From NCBI GenBank assembly GCA_900316845.1, contig ONEG01000021.1, forward strand, positions 1 to 37,988: a stretch of 37,988 bases of DNA, written 5' to 3'. The position numbers and the translations under genes are program-made. Positions 14,876-22,955 of the stretch are shown here, piece after piece. The stretch is from an uncultured Bacteroidales bacterium. Its GTDB lineage: Bacteria > Bacteroidota > Bacteroidia > Bacteroidales > Paludibacteraceae. Under the pieces are notes generated by a model that was not told the DNA's origin, searched no databases, and saw only the letters and a program-made list of their open reading frames with translations. The number at the start of each line of letters is the position of its first letter. Position 1 is the first letter of the stretch.

Positions 14876-16456
14876 TTAGTTTTTATTTCCTAATGTCTTT
14901 ATCTTGTCAAGTATTTTTTCTTTATCTCTATCGTTTCCAGGCATATTGTCTTCTTCTAAGAACATAAGATATTTCTTGTACCATTTTATTGCTTGGGATG
15001 CAGATTGTTCAGTGCCAAGTCCATATTCGTACATTTGAGCTACCTTAATCATAGCTTGTAGTGTAGAACGATAACCCGAAGCCCCAATAGAAGCTGCTTT
15101 AAAGTAATATTTAAATGCTTTTTCATCATTTTGCTCTATATCATCTCCTTGTTCATATATGTTACCAATACTGAAATAAGCATCAGGATTTTGTTGCGCT
15201 GCTGATTTCTCATACCAATACAAGGCTTTTTCTACATCTTTTTCTACACCTTCACCATGTTCATATATATAGGCCAAATGATCTTCACCATACTTATGAC
15301 CTTGTTCGGCAGATTTTTCAAACCAATATTTTGCTTGAGTTTTATTATTAATACCACAATATGCCAAAAAATTTATTAAACCAGAGAAATATTGTGCATC
15401 TGGATGGCCATTTTCGGCTGCGAAACTCAAAGCTTTTAGGGCCTCACTATAATGTTGTGAATAATACAGATCCTTCCCCTTTTTGTATGATTCTAGTATT
15501 GCTTCCTCTTTTGTGTGATTATTTTCTTTAGGTGAACTATTTTGTATTTTATTGATCTGAGGGAACCATTCTTTCAGATTCTTGATTAACTTCTTCTTTT
15601 GCAATCTATCATCCCATATTATAGAATCTTTCTTTTGATAAGAAAAGAAAAACTCATCAGTCATTTGGCATGGTTCCACATATACTAAGACGATTCGTTT
15701 CTTTTTATGCTCAGCGAAAGCCAACTCATCTAATGCCCATTTGCTATCCATAGAATGCTTACTGAGCATAAACAAAATGGTGTTATGTTCATTAATAGCT
15801 TTAATGATTACATTTTTGAATTGTTCACCACTTTCGATGCCGTCTATGTCCATCCAACAATCAATACCAACTTCGTTATCAATGGCATCCTTGATAGATT
15901 TGACTTTATCGTAGTCTTTTCGACTATATGAAATAAATACTTCTTTTTCAATGTTAGCAGAATGTTGTATTATGTTGATTTCATGTTTGTTTTGTTCGGA
16001 ATGTAAAAACCGTTTTAATTTGTCAATAAAACTATCAACATATTCTTCGCTGTAATGTGGACCATTATAGTCAAAAATAGATGCTATATCTTGGGGAAAG
16101 CTGCTCTGTGTCGGAAATTTAAAGCCAGGCAACATTACAGGGATAATATTTTTTTCTTTCTCAATTGCTCGAGCAAGCTCTATTCTCAGCCAATCTCTTT
16201 CACGAGGAAAGTTTTTATTTATTGTTTTATCAAATGCAGTATTATTCAAAACAACTATAAAATCCGCACAATTATCTATTCTATCATATAAATCTTTTAA
16301 GGATTTTTCGTATATTAATTTTTCATTTAGTCCTATTATGTCCACATCCGAACAGACATTGTATCCTTTTTCGTTTAAACTTTGATATAACTGCAAAGCA
16401 AAATCTGCTCCTCCATCTCGGCGATAACAGATAAAGATGTCGTAGTTTGTGTTCAT
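14876..16456 (-). CDS. Tandem TIR - TIR - Sel1-repeat protein
   Basis: A 526-residue protein with two different TIR domains. TIR-1 (about 4-150) has YDIFICYRRDGG, a DVD segment and WLRIE with Glu93. TIR-2 (about 169-300) has EVFISYSRKDYDKVK, CWMDIDGIESGEQF and WALDE with Glu244. Sel1 repeats follow (about 320-505: DAQYFSGLINF, AKYWFEKSAEQGHKYGEDHL, IYEHGEGVEKDVEKALYWYE, IYEQGDDIEQNDEKAFKYYF). Both TIR domains keep the glutamate used by NAD+-cleaving TIRs, so both could be enzymes. The Sel1 part probably binds a partner or trigger. It is 14 bp upstream of the TIR-Sel1 gene, which looks like a duplicate of its second half. The region is markedly AT-rich. Confidence 0.82.
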   Translation of the reverse strand: MNTNYDIFICYRRDGGADFALQLYQSLNEKGYNVCSDVDIIGLNEKLIYEKSLKDLYDRIDNCADFIVVLNNTAFDKTINKNFPRERDWLRIELARAIEKEKNIIPVMLPGFKFPTQSSFPQDIASIFDYNGPHYSEEYVDSFIDKLKRFLHSEQNKHEINIIQHSANIEKEVFISYSRKDYDKVKSIKDAIDNEVGIDCWMDIDGIESGEQFKNVIIKAINEHNTILFMLSKHSMDSKWALDELAFAEHKKKRIVLVYVEPCQMTDEFFFSYQKKDSIIWDDRLQKKKLIKNLKEWFPQINKIQNSSPKENNHTKEEAILESYKKGKDLYYSQHYSEALKALSFAAENGHPDAQYFSGLINFLAYCGINNKTQAKYWFEKSAEQGHKYGEDHLAYIYEHGEGVEKDVEKALYWYEKSAAQQNPDAYFSIGNIYEQGDDIEQNDEKAFKYYFKAASIGASGYRSTLQAMIKVAQMYEYGLGTEQSASQAIKWYKKYLMFLEEDNMPGNDRDKEKILDKIKTLGNKN

Positions 16457-16473
16457 ATTAAATAATTTTTGTA

Positions 16474-16642
16474 CTATTTACAAATGCATATTAGAAATCT
16501 TCGACATAGCATGATGTCGCTTTCGATTCCTTCCAAATCTATCCAGCACGTCCCTTTGCCCAGAGCCGTTTCTATTTGGTCCTTCAGGGGGAAATACTAT
16601 TTCCTTATCCGTTCGCTTGTATGAAATGAATATCCGTGCCAT
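16474..16642 (-). pseudogene. Remnant of a second TIR-domain gene
   Basis: An ATG at 16642 starts MARIFISYKRTDKE, the beginning of a TIR domain. The continuation is in another frame: FPLKDQIETALGKGTCWIDL then EGIESD, equivalent to the GIDCWMDLDGIESGE block of the neighbours. The frame then degenerates into RRFLICIC and stops at TAG 16474-16476. Only the first third of the domain remains. It lies between two intact TIR genes, so it is either the 5' stump of a lost gene or the scar of cassette replacement. Confidence 0.7.
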
Positions 16643-16658
16643 AGTATAAATAATTAGT

Positions 16659-19277
16659 TTAGTCTAAATAGTATTTCTTTCTCTCTTCCTGAGATAATGG
16701 GTTTTCCTTAAATTGCTCACGGATTTGGTCTATGAGATCTTGGAATAGGGGGAAGTCCCAAAGACGGATGGTGCCATCATTAGATGCTGAAATGATTTGG
16801 TTTCCATTTGGACTAAAGGATGCGTAATTCACACTATCGAGATGACCTTCTAATTTGACGATCTCCTTGCCAGATTCGACATTCCATATTCGGATGGTAG
16901 AATCGTCAGAAGCAGAAACTATATATCTGCCGTCCGGGCTAAAAGCAGCATATTTAACACGATTCGAATGACCACGTAGGTGTTTGACTATATTATTTGT
17001 GCTAACTGACCATACTATTATAGTATTGTCGTCAGACGCTGAGACAAGGTATTGCCAGTCAGGACTGAATGCGACAGAATTGACATTCTCTGTATGTCCT
17101 TCAAATATTTTTAGTACTTTCCCTGTTTTAATATCCCATAACTTAATTGTATCCCATATAGCGGATATGACCTGTTCGCCATTCTTCGAAAAGATTGAAT
17201 AAGAACACATAGGCGCTTCTGGTAGATTTGCTTGCTCATTGCCAGACTCAGCATCCCGGATGCTGACAGCACCACCCTCATTGGTATAAGCTAATGATGC
17301 AACTATTTTCTTACCATCCAGACTAAAATTGGCTGATTGTATGAAAGGGTATTTCCCCATTAAAGAACGCTGTTCTTTCCCTGTTTCGATATCCCATATT
17401 CGAATTGTTTGATCGTAAGATGCTGAGATGATGCGTTTCCCATCAGGACTGAATGCGACAGAATTGACATTCTCTGTATGTCCTTCAAATATTTTTAGTA
17501 CTTTCCCTGTTTTAGTGTTCCAGACACGAATCGAAAAATCTCTCCTCAGGTCACCCCCAGCACCGGAAACGATGTATTTCCCATCTGGACTAAAGGCAGC
17601 ACAAACAACCTGTCCGTTATGGCCGGAAAATGCAGTATGCTCATAGTTTGTTTCTGCCCGCATTACTTTCACAAATTCGTACGAAACTATTGCAATATTT
17701 TTGCCATCAGGACTTAAAGCAACCGATCTGCTATAACCTACTCTACCTATTTGTTTATCTACTATATTTCTAATTTCTTTTCCTGAGTCAGTATCCCAAA
17801 TTCGAATAGTAAGATCCGTATATAATCCTTTTGAATAAGAAGTAGTTATTAAGCGTTTTCCATCATAACTTAGTTCAAGAGAATTAACCTCGTCAGATGG
17901 TTCTGCTACTTTTACAATCTCTTTCCCTGTCTCTGTATCTAAGACCACAATGGAATGATTTGTCGTTATCGCAACTCGCCTTTGATTGGCACTAATAGCA
18001 AAAGAACTAATATCTTCACTTCCACTTGTCTCAAAGCCAACCTCTTTACCGGTGCTAACGTCCCAGACATGAAGAGTTCTGTTTATCTTTGCGATAATAC
18101 ACTTTGAATCCCGTATAAAATAGGCAAAAGACGGATTAGTACTGAATCCATCCATCTTCTGTATCTCTTTTCCCGTCTCTACATTCCATATGCGAATTGA
18201 CCGATCATATGCAGTAGATATAATGTATTTCCCATCATTGCTGAAGGTGGCAGATGTGACATGGTCAGTATGACCATCAAATTTGTTTAACTCTTCCCCA
18301 GATTCGACACTCCATAACCGAATTGCATAATCTTTATCTTGTCCCATTGGGTATGAGACGGAAACTACACATTTCCCATCTGGACTGAATGCGGCAAAAT
18401 CAAAAGAATTACGCGGGTTTTTAAATTGCTTTATCTCTTTTCCTGTCTCTACATCACAAAGCATCATTGTATTCCCAGTTATTAACAGAATACATTTCGC
18501 GTTGGGGCTGAAGGTCGCGTATTGATAACGTCCTTTGTTAAAATAGTAAAAATGATGATCACAATACCTAAGTGCCGCATCTGCTTCTGGAGTATACGGA
18601 ATATCATCCGTCTCAATATTCTTAGGTGAAACTTCCAATAATAATTTCTTTGCAAGATAAATCTCACCTTCGTTTGTTAGTTCCTTTGCTTTTTCTGCAA
18701 TATATCGACTTTGCATACGAAGTAAATTATCCCTTTTCTCTCTTTCAATCCTCTCTTGCTCTGCTTTTTCCCTCTCGTATCGATTCCATAAAGAATCAAA
18801 ATCTACGTGTAGCATGCCTGCTACAATCTTAACAAATGCGGCATCACGGCCGTTTTTAGCGACCTCGCCTCCAAGGCGTTCTTGATCTTTAGGCAGTTCC
18901 AGCAGAGCTGGAGGGAAAAATTCTTTGGGAGAATTTCCTTCTACAATAAAGGGGAATATACAGTTTGTCCTATCTAATGATATAAAGGTTTCAACTTCTT
19001 GGTTTACCCATGGAGAATTAGCTGCCTTGGGAGAACAAACGACAATAAGATTTTGAGAATTCATCAAGGCTTCTTGAATCTGGTCTGGTAGGTTTCCGGC
19101 ACTCAATTCATCCAGATCACGAAAGACAGGGCGTAGATCCTGACGAATATCTTCCCGTCCATTATACGATGATGGCAAATGATAATGTTCCAACTCATGT
19201 TGCAGCCAAACAGCCCATTCAACATCTTCACTTTTATAACTGATAAACGCGAAATATTTTTTTTCTTGCTTTTCCAT
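16659..19277 (-). CDS. TIR - 14-blade WD40 protein
   Basis: An 872-residue protein. TIR domain at about 7-125 (KYFAFISYKSEDVEWAVWL, PVFRDLDELSAGNLPDQI, SPWVNQEVE with Glu94), followed by a conserved TIR-associated segment (LPKDQERLGGEVAKNGRDA, AFVKIVAGML) and a charged helical linker (about 170-235). From about 250 to 850 I count 14 WD40 repeats (FSPDGKxxxSxSxDxTIRIWD type), enough for two seven-blade propellers. There is no NTPase between TIR and WD40, so it is not a STAND protein. WD40 propellers usually recognise a partner, so the likely logic is sensor propeller plus TIR effector. Two repeats share an exact 72-bp sequence. The TIR head is closely related to that of the gene upstream. Confidence 0.88.
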   Translation of the reverse strand: MEKQEKKYFAFISYKSEDVEWAVWLQHELEHYHLPSSYNGREDIRQDLRPVFRDLDELSAGNLPDQIQEALMNSQNLIVVCSPKAANSPWVNQEVETFISLDRTNCIFPFIVEGNSPKEFFPPALLELPKDQERLGGEVAKNGRDAAFVKIVAGMLHVDFDSLWNRYEREKAEQERIEREKRDNLLRMQSRYIAEKAKELTNEGEIYLAKKLLLEVSPKNIETDDIPYTPEADAALRYCDHHFYYFNKGRYQYATFSPNAKCILLITGNTMMLCDVETGKEIKQFKNPRNSFDFAAFSPDGKCVVSVSYPMGQDKDYAIRLWSVESGEELNKFDGHTDHVTSATFSNDGKYIISTAYDRSIRIWNVETGKEIQKMDGFSTNPSFAYFIRDSKCIIAKINRTLHVWDVSTGKEVGFETSGSEDISSFAISANQRRVAITTNHSIVVLDTETGKEIVKVAEPSDEVNSLELSYDGKRLITTSYSKGLYTDLTIRIWDTDSGKEIRNIVDKQIGRVGYSRSVALSPDGKNIAIVSYEFVKVMRAETNYEHTAFSGHNGQVVCAAFSPDGKYIVSGAGGDLRRDFSIRVWNTKTGKVLKIFEGHTENVNSVAFSPDGKRIISASYDQTIRIWDIETGKEQRSLMGKYPFIQSANFSLDGKKIVASLAYTNEGGAVSIRDAESGNEQANLPEAPMCSYSIFSKNGEQVISAIWDTIKLWDIKTGKVLKIFEGHTENVNSVAFSPDWQYLVSASDDNTIIVWSVSTNNIVKHLRGHSNRVKYAAFSPDGRYIVSASDDSTIRIWNVESGKEIVKLEGHLDSVNYASFSPNGNQIISASNDGTIRLWDFPLFQDLIDQIREQFKENPLSQEERKKYYLD
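17059..17130. repeat. 72-bp exact repeat in WD40 codons, copy 1
   Basis: Identical to 17443-17514. It encodes the 24 residues from KTGKVLKIFEG to NSVAFSPD. The copies are 384 bp (128 codons, three WD40 repeats) apart. Identity at synonymous positions points to recent duplication or gene conversion. Confidence 0.9.
17443..17514. repeat. 72-bp exact repeat in WD40 codons, copy 2
   Basis: The second copy of the 17059-17130 sequence, in the same frame. The flanking bases differ on both sides, so the identity is confined to 72 bp. Confidence 0.9.
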
Positions 19278-19289
19278 AAATTCGCTTTC

Positions 19290-20597
19290 TTAAAGTTCGT
19301 TTATTAGTTTCAATGCTGTTTGCTTCAAGTCAGCATTTATCAAACATTCTTCATAGTCAAATAAAAATGTCTTTTCCTGCTTAATAATTTCCCCATCATT
19401 TTTGACATAATATATATTTCCTGATGTATCCTTATAATGCTGATATAATACTCTTACCAGTTGTTCCTTTGAGTCTCCTAATATCCAATCTTTCCATTTA
19501 ATCAAATATCCTAATTCCTGTTGCTTTGTTCTTATTTTATATGTATATACATTGTCCGATTGCAATTTTTGCTGCGAATCATAATACTTCCATCGTATTT
19601 CTTCATGCCTATCATTGTATATAATTTCTGCACGCGAATACCCCAATATCCCTTTACACAATTTTTTATTTGCGTCATAATATGAAATGGAAACCATATT
19701 CTGATGTTTATCATATGCCATGCGCACAGAATAGCAGCCCATTTTAGTTGACCGAGTTAATTTATTATTCGTGTCATAAAAATCGCGCTCTACTTCATTA
19801 CCCGAATTATCATATTTAATACACGTTTTATGTACACCATCATTCCCGATGGTTGGTTTCCACAACTTGTCATATGTCAAGATTTCTGAAAGAAGACCTT
19901 GCTGATTATATATTCTTCGTTCTCTTACTACAATATTCATCATATTGTCGCACCATGATATTTCGATTGGATTACCATGTTTATCATATTGAGCAGACCA
20001 AGCATGTACCCCATTATTATCAGTACATGGTTCATCCTCGATCCCGTAGTATGCCACGCTAGTTATGTTCCCGTACTCATCAATTTCCCTCACTGATTTT
20101 GAAATTCCATCTTTTTGTAAACATCTTTTACCATCTATTCCATATGCAGCTCGTTCTATTATATTATTATTATCATCATATTTAGATCTGACAACACAAA
20201 AACCCTCCTCCAACAAATAAGGATCACCATTATATCTCCAATTAGATTCTTCAATCAAATTATCTAGTTCATCATATGCATATAAAATTCTTGCACAACC
20301 ATATCTTGAGAGTTCATCGCCCTCCCATCGACTTTCTTCTATACAATTATGTCTATCATCATATTTGTAAACAACTTTTCCGTATACTCCGTCTTCTTGG
20401 ATTTTACTCGGTGTGCCGTCAACATCATAATAATACATCACCTCAACCTTACTATCCGGACTTTTCCAACAAACAGACTTTGCAAAGCCATCTATGGATT
20501 TACAAGGCGAGCCGTCTACCCCATAGTAGGAACAAATTGTACTATCTTTGTCAATTACTATCCGCATAATAGCATATCCATCTATATGCCAACACAA
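19290..20597 (-). CDS. C-terminal fragment of the amber-split TIR-TM-repeat protein
   Basis: 435 residues made of degenerate repeats of about 35-40 residues with the pattern YD-x-GN-x-IExSxYD-x-DGxPC (for example EISWCDNMMN, YDKHGNPIEIS, YYGIDGKRCLQKDG), loosely like YD/RHS-type repeats. The only start available at 20597 is a TTG in the middle of a repeat. Upstream of it the same frame stays open to 20831, directly behind the TAG that ends the 20832-22217 gene, and the repeats continue through that stretch. This is therefore the 3' part of one original gene of about 975 codons. On its own it has no TIR, signal or membrane segment and is probably not made unless the stop is read through. Confidence 0.7.
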   Translation of the reverse strand: MCWHIDGYAIMRIVIDKDSTICSYYGVDGSPCKSIDGFAKSVCWKSPDSKVEVMYYYDVDGTPSKIQEDGVYGKVVYKYDDRHNCIEESRWEGDELSRYGCARILYAYDELDNLIEESNWRYNGDPYLLEEGFCVVRSKYDDNNNIIERAAYGIDGKRCLQKDGISKSVREIDEYGNITSVAYYGIEDEPCTDNNGVHAWSAQYDKHGNPIEISWCDNMMNIVVRERRIYNQQGLLSEILTYDKLWKPTIGNDGVHKTCIKYDNSGNEVERDFYDTNNKLTRSTKMGCYSVRMAYDKHQNMVSISYYDANKKLCKGILGYSRAEIIYNDRHEEIRWKYYDSQQKLQSDNVYTYKIRTKQQELGYLIKWKDWILGDSKEQLVRVLYQHYKDTSGNIYYVKNDGEIIKQEKTFLFDYEECLINADLKQTALKLINEL

Positions 20598-20831
20598 ACT
20601 ATCATTAGCATCATAGTATGAAATTTCAGATACCTCTCCGTATTTTGAATATTTATATTTAACTTTTGAATACCCGCCATTCCCAACGCATGGTTTATTT
20701 TGCGAATCGAAAAATTCTTTTTGAACCGGAAAGCCTCGATTATCATAAGATGTTTTTATAGATGCATGACCGTATTTAGTGAAAATCGATTCTCCATTGA
20801 CATCTAAGTATTTTTTCAGCGTTTGATTCCC

Positions 20832-22217
20832 CTACGTATCATAAGTATACACCTTTGTGGAAAATAAAGAAGTATTTAGGATGGGATTTCCTAATAAATC
20901 AACATAAGTAACCTGAGAAATATTACCATATGTATTATAAACATATTTTCTACCTGCGATATTCTCTTTCGTTGACATATTCTGTCCGTCAAAATCGATA
21001 TAATAGATACGACATACTCTACCTAAAGAATCTACATCGAATTTTCTCCCCACAATCCCGTTTTTGTCAGCAACCGCACTTTTGGACAAATTGTAATCAT
21101 TGTTAGCATGGTATGTTTGACGTATAATGTACCCTTTAGTATCACGCTCATACACAAATCGGGTTATAATAGGATTGCGTTCCTGAAAATCCCCAAATGT
21201 GTTACTCTTAATTTGCTCACCTATTTTCCCTACTCCTATTTGTTCTTTCGCATGAGTAAAATCAGCAATGCAGGCCTTTTGTCCATTACGTTCGGAGATA
21301 ATATGCCGCAATAAAACATTATTATTCTCGTCACAAAAAATTAACTTTGCAACATCTCCACTTTGCTTATTATATTCAATTTTTTGAATTGGGTATCTAT
21401 CTAATTCAATATCTAAAAACGGCTCACATTGTTTCATGGAATTTACATATTTTACCTCAGTAACCCGTTTCCCCCAAAAAGCATTCGGCTCTCCAAATGG
21501 TATTCTATGATACTCAAATTGGTACATCCTATGACGATGCCGCTGTTGCTCTTTGGTTAGTTCAATTATGCCCGTTGGGACTCCCCATTTATCTACATAA
21601 TCAGCAAAATAACGATAAGTAGGGCGCAAGTATATCCACGTTAAAAATAATAACAGGCATAGTAAAAATACACAGATAGAAATTGCTACTTTTATTTTAC
21701 GTTGGCGACGCAAATGTTTTTGCCATAGATCATCAAATAACAATCCCAACATACCCGCCACTAACTTAACGAAAGCGAACGATCTACCATTGTCGTGAAC
21801 ATTTGCTCCCAGACGTTCCTGGTCCTTTGGGAGTGCCAAAAGGGCTGATGGGAAAAATTCTTCTGGGCATTTTCCTTTAATAATAAATGGGAAGATGCGA
21901 TTCGTACGTCCCATTTCTATAAAATCCGTAATCTCTTTATTTACCCACTGATCTTTCTTAGCAGAATTGGGAGAACAAATCACTATTAGATTTTGAGAAT
22001 TTAATAACGCTTGATGTATCTGTTTGGGCAAATTGCCCGAACTGAGTTCATCTATATCTCGAAAAACTGGGCGAAGGTCTTTAGGTAAATCATCGCGTCC
22101 ATTGAGAGTCGCCGGTAAATGATAATGCTCCAACTTGAAGGCTAACCATTTTGCCCACTTCTCGTCTTTTCTTTGATAACTGATGAATGCGAAATATTTT
22201 TTTTCTTGAGTTCTCAT
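20832..22217 (-). CDS. TIR - TM - repeat protein, ended by an in-frame amber stop
   Basis: The visible product has 461 residues: a TIR domain at about 6-125 (KYFAFISYQRKD, PVFRDIDELSSGNLPKQI, WVNKE at 91-95 with Glu95), the same TIR-associated segment as the WD40 protein (LPKDQERLGANVHDNGRS), a transmembrane helix at about 174-197 (VAISICVFLLCLLLFLTWIY), then YD-type repeats. The gene ends with TAG (20832-20834) inside the motif YDT-stop-GN. An earlier repeat reads YNTYGN, so the stop probably replaces a Tyr or Gln codon. The frame then stays open for another 513 codons. The intact ancestor would be a membrane-anchored TIR with a large repeat sensor. Readthrough, recent inactivation or a sequencing error are all possible. 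Confidence 0.82.
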   Translation of the reverse strand: MRTQEKKYFAFISYQRKDEKWAKWLAFKLEHYHLPATLNGRDDLPKDLRPVFRDIDELSSGNLPKQIHQALLNSQNLIVICSPNSAKKDQWVNKEITDFIEMGRTNRIFPFIIKGKCPEEFFPSALLALPKDQERLGANVHDNGRSFAFVKLVAGMLGLLFDDLWQKHLRRQRKIKVAISICVFLLCLLLFLTWIYLRPTYRYFADYVDKWGVPTGIIELTKEQQRHRHRMYQFEYHRIPFGEPNAFWGKRVTEVKYVNSMKQCEPFLDIELDRYPIQKIEYNKQSGDVAKLIFCDENNNVLLRHIISERNGQKACIADFTHAKEQIGVGKIGEQIKSNTFGDFQERNPIITRFVYERDTKGYIIRQTYHANNDYNLSKSAVADKNGIVGRKFDVDSLGRVCRIYYIDFDGQNMSTKENIAGRKYVYNTYGNISQVTYVDLLGNPILNTSLFSTKVYTYDT

Positions 22218-22243
22218 GGTAAATATCAGATACTAAGTGTTAA

Positions 22244-22942
22244 TTATTGATTAGATGATATACTTTTTACCTCGGGAAGCATATTGATGAACCGCGCGAT
22301 GCAAATGAGGTTCATGAACACGCCGATGATGGATTCGATGCGTGCGACAGCGACCCACGTATTGGACAGTAGATTTTGGGTAGCATTCGGCGCGTCAATA
22401 TTCAGGAACGCGGAGATGCTCATTGTGAAGGACTGCCAAAAGGAAGCATTCATTCCCTCAACGCAGAATAAATACACGATGCTGAAGCACAACACATACT
22501 CGAACATATTGCAGAGCAGTAAAACGAGCATGCGGGTAGATGATTTGATGGCATAATCCTTACCTTTACTATGCGCAATAAGCGGATCGAAAAGAAGTAC
22601 ATTCACATGATAAACCATTATCTCAAAAGCCCGCATGATGGCCAGAGCGACGAAGATCCACCCGAGAACACGCGGCACTTGGACATACACCAACAGAATA
22701 TACACGATTATCCCGCAAAGCATGTTGCATAGTACCCAGAACTCCGGGAAATTATACCCGCCAAAGAAGGATTTTGATACCTCTTTTCCTCGGCACGTAC
22801 AGATGCATTTATTCAGCTCCCGAATCCATTGGAAAACGGAGACTTTGCTCAAGCAATGGAAGAGGAAACACACCGTCAACACGATGTATCCCTCTTCTTT
22901 TCTGATTAGAGCCCAGTTAATTTTATTTTGATCTTGGTTCAT
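22244..22942 (-). CDS. Polytopic membrane protein, channel-like without filter
   Basis: A 232-residue protein with about five hydrophobic helices (about 18-36, 66-87, 91-110, 138-160 and 195-218). The C-terminal part looks like a two-helix K+ channel: outer helix, re-entrant-like segment SFWQSFTMSISAFLN, then an inner helix WVAVARIESIIGVFMNLICI followed by AR. In real K+ channels the re-entrant segment carries TxGYG; here it does not, so if it forms a pore the selectivity differs, or it is only a membrane sensor. It sits between the receiver-domain gene and the TIR block (gaps of 13 and 26 bp). I do not recognise an exact family. Confidence 0.65.
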   Translation of the reverse strand: MNQDQNKINWALIRKEEGYIVLTVCFLFHCLSKVSVFQWIRELNKCICTCRGKEVSKSFFGGYNFPEFWVLCNMLCGIIVYILLVYVQVPRVLGWIFVALAIMRAFEIMVYHVNVLLFDPLIAHSKGKDYAIKSSTRMLVLLLCNMFEYVLCFSIVYLFCVEGMNASFWQSFTMSISAFLNIDAPNATQNLLSNTWVAVARIESIIGVFMNLICIARFINMLPEVKSISSNQ

Positions 22943-22955
22943 AATAGATAAAATT

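Noticed and set aside
16659..19277. Calling the TIR-WD40 protein a STAND/Avs NTPase
   Set aside because: There is no Walker A or B motif between the TIR domain and the WD40 repeats.
19290..20597. An independent gene starting at the TTG at 20597
   Set aside because: The frame and the repeats continue upstream to the amber codon at 20832; the TTG falls in the middle of a repeat.
11336..22217. Calling the locus a Thoeris system because of its TIR genes
   Set aside because: No ThsA-type SIR2/SLOG or other known Thoeris effector is present; the RyR/TrkA and kinase-AAA partners do not belong to Thoeris as I know it.
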